Shown: one piece after another, positions 7,007 to 11,600 of the stretch
Layout: each line of letters starts with the position of its first letter
Numbering within the stretch: position 1 is the first letter of the stretch
Source of the DNA: JANQGH01 sp039177555
GTDB taxonomy: Bacteria > Pseudomonadota > Alphaproteobacteria > DSM-16000 > Inquilinaceae
Direction: 5' to 3'
DNA length: 13,859 nucleotides
Assembly (NCBI GenBank): GCA_039177555.1
Contig: JBCDFV010000078.1
Coordinates: forward strand, 1 to 13,859
The notes under the pieces: generated by a model
What the model saw: only the letters and a program-made list of their open reading frames with translations
Database searches by the model: none
What the model was told of the DNA's origin: nothing
Program-made: the position numbers and the translations under genes

Positions 7007-7978
7007 TCAATTCGTCGAGGTCGGTTCGCTGTCGTTCACGTTGACGCGGAACAACCCGGTCAGGATTTCCTCTTCCCTGGCGTCGACCAGTTCGAGGATC
7101 TCCGTGGGGATCACCTCGGTATCCATCGGCGCCAGGGACCCGCCGCCATGGGTCATGTAGGAATAGACGCCGTAATCGACGGCCTCGAAATTGCCGCCGG
7201 AAACGGCGGCGACCGCCCGGTCGATGGTCGGTTCCATGTGCCAGAGCGCGCTGGCGATCACCGTACCGGGATAGTCGCCGGCCGTGTCGATGACGTTGCC
7301 GATGGCGTAGATGCCGCGATCCTGCGCCGCGTCGCTGACGCCGAAGCGTTCGGCATACATGATATCCGCGCCTGCATCGATCATGGCGTAGGCCGCCTCC
7401 TGCGCGCGCGGCGGGTCGTACCAGCTGCCGATGAAGGTGACCAGGAACTCGAGATCCGGGTTGACGTCGCGGGCGCCATCCATGAAGGCGTGCATCAGCC
7501 GGTTGACCTCGGGGATCGGGAAACCGCCGACCATGCCGATCAGGTTGGTTTCCGTCATGCCGCCGGCAACCATGCCGGTGAGGTAGGACGGCTCATGGAT
7601 CCAATTGTCGAAGACGGCGAAATTCTCGCCGCTGGGCCCGAAGGACGAGCCCATGAGGAAGGCGACCTCGGGATAGTCCTCGGCCACGCCGCGCGCGTCG
7701 CGCTCGACCCCGAAGACCTCGCCGACGATCAGGTCCGACCCCCCCTCGGCATATTCGCGCATCACCCGTTCATAGTCGGTGTTGGCGACGTTTTCCGAAA
7801 AAGTGTAGGTGATTTCGCCCCGCGCCTCGGCCGTTTGCAGGGCCTGGTGAATGCGGCTGACCCATTGCTGTTCCACCGGCACCGTATAGATCGCCGCAAC
7901 CTCGACGACCTCGTCCTGGGCCGTCGCCATGCCCGCCGAAAGCGCCAAGACGGCAGCCGACATCATCAGTTTCTTCAT
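7007..7978 (-). CDS. Bmp-family ABC transporter substrate-binding protein
   Basis: A 323-residue periplasmic binding protein and first gene of the operon. The start is ATG 7978, with GGGGA nine bases upstream. The frame is open further upstream, but that part is non-coding leader. Residues 1-20 (MKKLMMSAAVLALSAGMATA) are a Sec signal peptide cut before Gln21. There is no lipobox Cys, unlike Gram-positive Bmp lipoproteins, so it should be soluble in the periplasm. Family landmarks are a strand beginning EVAAIYTVP, then NWIHEPSYLTGMVAGG at about the middle, then the hinge-side GMVGGFPIPEVNRLMHAF with DGA. Characterised Bmp proteins bind nucleosides. Given the terminal cytosine deaminase, a pyrimidine nucleoside or base is inferred. 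The C-terminus (NDSEPTSTN) is short and polar. Confidence 0.92.
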   Translation of the reverse strand: MKKLMMSAAVLALSAGMATAQDEVVEVAAIYTVPVEQQWVSRIHQALQTAEARGEITYTFSENVANTDYERVMREYAEGGSDLIVGEVFGVERDARGVAEDYPEVAFLMGSSFGPSGENFAVFDNWIHEPSYLTGMVAGGMTETNLIGMVGGFPIPEVNRLMHAFMDGARDVNPDLEFLVTFIGSWYDPPRAQEAAYAMIDAGADIMYAERFGVSDAAQDRGIYAIGNVIDTAGDYPGTVIASALWHMEPTIDRAVAAVSGGNFEAVDYGVYSYMTHGGGSLAPMDTEVIPTEILELVDAREEEILTGLFRVNVNDSEPTSTN

Positions 7979-8000
7979 TGCCACGAGTCCCCGTTCTGTG

Positions 8001-8018
8001 GGGTGCCCGGAGGCACCC
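8001..8018 (-). promoter_or_regulatory. UCCG-loop hairpin in the operon leader
   Basis: Read on the minus strand, GGGTGCC-TCCG-GGCACCC is a 7-bp stem closed by C-G around a UCCG loop, an example of the exceptionally stable UNCG tetraloop class. It ends about 22 bases before the binding-protein ATG and just before its ribosome site. It may stabilise the 5' end of the message or help expose the start region. No T-run follows it. Confidence 0.5.
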
Positions 8019-8044
8019 ACCTTGTTGTTACTGAACCGGCTGAA

Positions 8045-8074
8045 ACGGTAGTTGCGTCCTGACCGATTGGTCAA
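8045..8074 (-). promoter_or_regulatory. Candidate promoter of the transporter-deaminase operon
   Basis: On the minus strand TTGACC (8074-8069) matches the -35 consensus at five of six bases. After an 18-base spacer comes TACCGT (8050-8045), which keeps the key T, A and final T of a -10 box. Transcription would begin near 8038 and give a leader of about 60 bases. The -10 is weak, so the promoter may need help or be tuned by the overlapping operator. Confidence 0.45.
8059..8074. promoter_or_regulatory. RutR-like operator
   Basis: CTGACCGATTGGTCAA is a near-perfect palindrome with arms TGACC and GGTCA. Against the RutR consensus TTGACCANNTGGTCAA it matches 12 of the 14 specified bases, differing at positions 1 and 7. 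RutR is a TetR-family repressor released by uracil or thymine. The site covers the candidate -35 box about 90 bases before the first gene, a position suited to repression. The rutR gene itself is not in the window. Confidence 0.55.
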
Positions 8075-8159
8075 GAATTTCGCGCCGACCGCCAGTGGTT
8101 GGATCAGTAATCCGAGCCAAACGCAAGCGCGCTCGATTGAGGCCAAACATGATCTTGTG

Positions 8160-8262
8160 CAATGCGGTACGGGAACATGATAGAAAGTTGATTACAACAA
8201 TCAGAAAACTCTTGTCTAAAAGTAAGGATTCTTGATTTAGATATTGCAGTTTAATGGGGGGT
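8160..8262. other. AT-rich island in the divergent intergenic region
   Basis: About 100 bases that are roughly two-thirds A+T by eye, in sharp contrast to the surrounding GC-rich DNA. The island contains an inverted repeat TGATT-ACAAC-AATCA (8189-8203) and a possible -35 TTGTCT (8212-8217) with a poor -10 TTTAGA (8236-8241). It is the likeliest place for the plus-strand promoter of the repeat-protein gene, but no box pair is convincing. The reading frames that cross it look non-coding. Between 8075-8160 and 8263-8395 I see nothing distinct. Confidence 0.4.
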
Positions 8263-8452
8263 CTGAATCCTAACTGGACGTTGAGTGTGGGTGGTTTCAC
8301 GGCGCGGTCGCGTGTGTCGTTGCCACGACGGTGCCTATTGCGGCGGAGGGACTGCTGGCTGCCAAGTTCGTTTAGCGACCAGCGGTTCGCAGTGAGTGTC
8401 GAGCAGCTACCCGGAACAGCGGCTCATGCACATGACCGGAGGACGGAGAGGC

Positions 8453-8629
8453 ATGGCGACAGGATCAAGACTGGCAAGCGCTAGACACTTAGCCTTGATG
8501 GCGCAAGCCACACTTCAGCATCTGGCCACGCGCCGCTACCGCCAAGTCGCTGTCGGCCATCAAGCACCTGACCGCACCCTGTCTCAGGCTGCTGTCCGCT
8601 GTTCGGCCGTGCTTGATGGGGGACCGTGA
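8453..8629 (+). CDS. Possible 58-codon leader ORF upstream of the repeat protein
   Basis: ATG 8453 follows a purine-rich GGAGGACGGAGAGG stretch. The frame runs 58 codons and stops at TGA 8627-8629, one base before the ATG of the giant repeat protein (TGAGATG), in a different frame. The peptide is rich in Ala, Arg, Leu and Gln and has no recognisable domain. Its translation would pass through all four complementary segments of the leader and would place a terminating ribosome beside the next start. It may be a regulatory leader peptide, or chance. No run of one amino acid's codons is seen, as would be expected in a classic biosynthetic attenuator. Confidence 0.3.
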   Translation: MATGSRLASARHLALMAQATLQHLATRRYRQVAVGHQAPDRTLSQAAVRCSAVLDGGP

Positions 8630-8630
8630 G
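8464..8630 (+). promoter_or_regulatory. Candidate translational attenuator in the repeat-protein leader
   Basis: Four segments alternate in complementarity: A ATCAAG (8464-8469), B CTTGATGGC (8494-8502), C GCCATCAAGCAC (8556-8567) and D GTGCTTGATGG (8609-8619). C and D can form 11 perfect pairs. D overlaps the first bases of the ribosome site GGGGGA (8618-8623), so that fold would hinder initiation at 8631. B and C can instead form 9 perfect pairs, leaving D and the ribosome site free, while A and B (6 pairs) would favour the closed fold. The pairings are seen in the sequence. The switching is inferred. Confidence 0.45.
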
Positions 8631-11600
8631 ATGAAGAGCCCCGCAACGCTGCGCGCCCAACTTGCCGTCGGCACGGCCTTGGCCGCGCTGCTGCTGATCG
8701 CCCCCGGCGGTCGCAATGCCGAGGCCGGCTCGTGTTCGCCCAGCACCGGCACAGAGATCGTGTGCGTGGGTCCGGCCGATCCCGATGAAGACCTGCCGCA
8801 GTTCCTATTCGGCGCTCTAGAGGGCGAGGGCCCCGTGGCCGTCACTACTGCCTTAGGTTTCGGTATCGACACGTCGAAAAGTGCCGGCAATGCCCTGACC
8901 ATCACTGGCGAAGGTGGCCTGAGCTTTGACGACACCAACGCCAATGGCTCGCCGATCACCGGTAAGCAGGACGGCATTAACGCCGAAAACTCGGAAGGCG
9001 GCGATCTCGTCATCATCACCAAAGGCCAGGTCACTGGCGTCGAGCGCAACGGTATTGAAGCCATTAACGACTTCGACACCAATGCGCTGACGATCTCCGC
9101 AGCCGGGGTCAGCGGCGGGAATAGCGGGATCGACGCGCGCAACTATGGCACGGGCCCCCTGTCGATCACCGCGACGGGCACGGTGAGCGGTGGCACGGAT
9201 GCCGGCATCACTGCCTACGGCGCAAACGTGGATGCCGACATGACGATCTCGGCGGCCGGTGTCAGCGGCGCGGCTGGCATTCGCGCGCGCATCGGCAATG
9301 GCGGCGAACATGAAGGCGGTGAGTATGAGGGCGGCGAATATGAAGTCGCCATTGAAAGCTCGACCGGCACGGGCGTGCTGTCGATCACCACGACAGGTGT
9401 GGTGACCGGCGGCACTGAAGCGGGCATCGTCGCCTACAACTTTGGCGGCGGCGGTGTGATCATCGACGCCCAGAACACGGTGACCTCGGTCGAGTATAAC
9501 GGCATTTCCGCCAGGAATGATGCGGGCAACGGCGGACTGACGATCTCAGCGGCGGGCGTTAGCGGGGCCAAGGACGGCATCGATGCCCGCAATTTCGGCA
9601 CCGGCGATCTGTCGATCACCGCCAAGGGCTTGGCTACCGGTGCGACCGAGGACGGCATCTTCGCCAGAAACTACTCCAACGGCGCTGACCTGACGGTCTC
9701 AGCTGCGGGCGCGCGTGGCGACCTCGTCGGCATCGATGCCCGCAATGAAGGCGCCGGCAATCTGTCGATCACGGCATATGGGATGGTGACCGGAGCCAGC
9801 AACGACGGCATACGCGCCGAAAACTTAGGTGGCAACGTGACGATCTCGGCAGCGGGCGTCATGGGCGGCGGTTTCGGCATCAATGCCCGCAACTATGGCA
9901 CCGGCGATACGTCGATCACGGCAACCGGCATGGTGATCGGGGCCGACGATGACGGCATAAGAGGCGAGAACAACGGCGGCAGCCTGACGATCTCGGCAAT
10001 CGGGGTCAGAGGATCGGATGATGGCATCGACGCCCGCAACTATGGCACAGGCAGTCTGTCGATCACGGCAGATGGTGTGGTAACCGGTTCGGCCTACGAC
10101 GGAATCAACGCCTACAACTCCGCCAACGGTACGGGCCTGACGATCTCGGCGGCCGCCGTCGACGGCGGCGATAACGGCATCGACGCGCGCAACTACGGCA
10201 CCGGCGATACGTCGATCACAGCGACCGGCACGGTATCCGGCGGCTCGGGCGACGGCATCACCGCCTATGGCTATGATGTGGACGCCGACCTGACGATCTC
10301 AGCGGCCGGGGTTAGCGGCGGCGAGGCCGGCATTCGCGCGCGCATCGGCAGTGGCGGCGAACATGAGGGCGGCGAATACGAAGGCAGCGAATACGAAGTC
10401 GCCATTGAAAGCTCGACCGGCACGGGCGTGCTGTCGATCACCACGACGGGTGTGGTGACCGGCGGCACGGACCCAGGCATCGACGCCATCAACTATGGCG
10501 GCGGCGGTGTGATCATCGACGCCCAGGACACGGTGACCTCGGACGAGGATGACGGTATCTCCGCCAGAAACGAAGCGGGCAGCGGTGGGCTGACGATCTC
10601 AGCGGCGGGCGTCAGCGGGGCCAAGGACGGCATCTATGCCGTTAACTATGGCAGCGGAGATCTGGCCGTCACCGCCAGTGGCCCGGTAACGGGCGGCGAA
10701 GAGGGCATCGAGGCATTCAATTACAATGGCGGTAGCCTGACGATCACCGCCACCGACATGGTGACAGCCGGAGAGGGCGGCTGGGGTATCGAGGCTCGCA
10801 ATGATGTCAATGGCGAGGATCTAACGATCTCAGCAGCGAGCGTGAGTGGCGACGACTACGGCATCCGCGCGCTCAACAACGGCACCGGCGATCTGGCGAT
10901 CACGGCGAGCGGTAATGTGGTCGCGACCCAATACGAGGGCATACGAGCCGAGAACAACGGCGCCAACCTGACGATTTCGGCGGCCGCCGTCAGTGGTGGC
11001 CGGGACGGCATACGAGCCGTTAACCTAGGCACCGGCGACTTGACGATCACCGCGACAGGCTTGGTGACCGGCACAACCGACGACGGCATCGACGCCAATA
11101 ATGGCATCAACGGCGCTAACCTGACGATCTCAGTCGCGGGCGTGCATGGCGGCGTCTTTGGCATCGATGCCCGCAACGACGGCGCCGGCGATCTGTCGAT
11201 CACGGCGACAGGCATGGTCACTGGAGCGAGCAACGACGGCATACGAGCGGAGAACAAGTTCGGCGGCAGCCTGACGGTTTCAGCGGCGGGCGTCAGCGGC
11301 GACGGTTATGGCATCGATGCTCGCAACTACGGCACCGGCGACACATCGATCACAGCGATCGGGATGGTGATCGGCGCCGAAGAGGACGGCATAAGGGGCG
11401 AGAACAACGGCGGCAGCCTGACGATCTCGGCAGCCGGAGTGAGCGGAGCGGATGACGGCATCGACGCCCGTAACTATGGTACAGGCAATCTGTCGATCAC
11501 GGCGACCGGCATGGTGTCCGGGGCCGGAGGGGACGGCATAAAAGCCCTAAACACTGGCGGCAGCCTGACAGTCTCGGCCGCCGGCGTGAGCGGCAACGTC

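Noticed and set aside
5142..8062. Long plus-strand ORFs opposite the first permease, ATPase and binding-protein genes
   Set aside because: These are shadows of genes whose Walker motifs, permease signatures and signal peptide are clear on the minus strand.
8028..8300. A 90-codon minus-strand ORF across the divergent intergenic region
   Set aside because: It covers the candidate operator, promoter and AT-rich island, has no convincing ribosome site, and its composition changes abruptly with local GC.
8254..8484. A 76-codon plus-strand ORF in the leader of the repeat gene
   Set aside because: There is no recognisable domain, the composition is Arg-rich and random-looking, and no coding signal beyond an open frame is seen.
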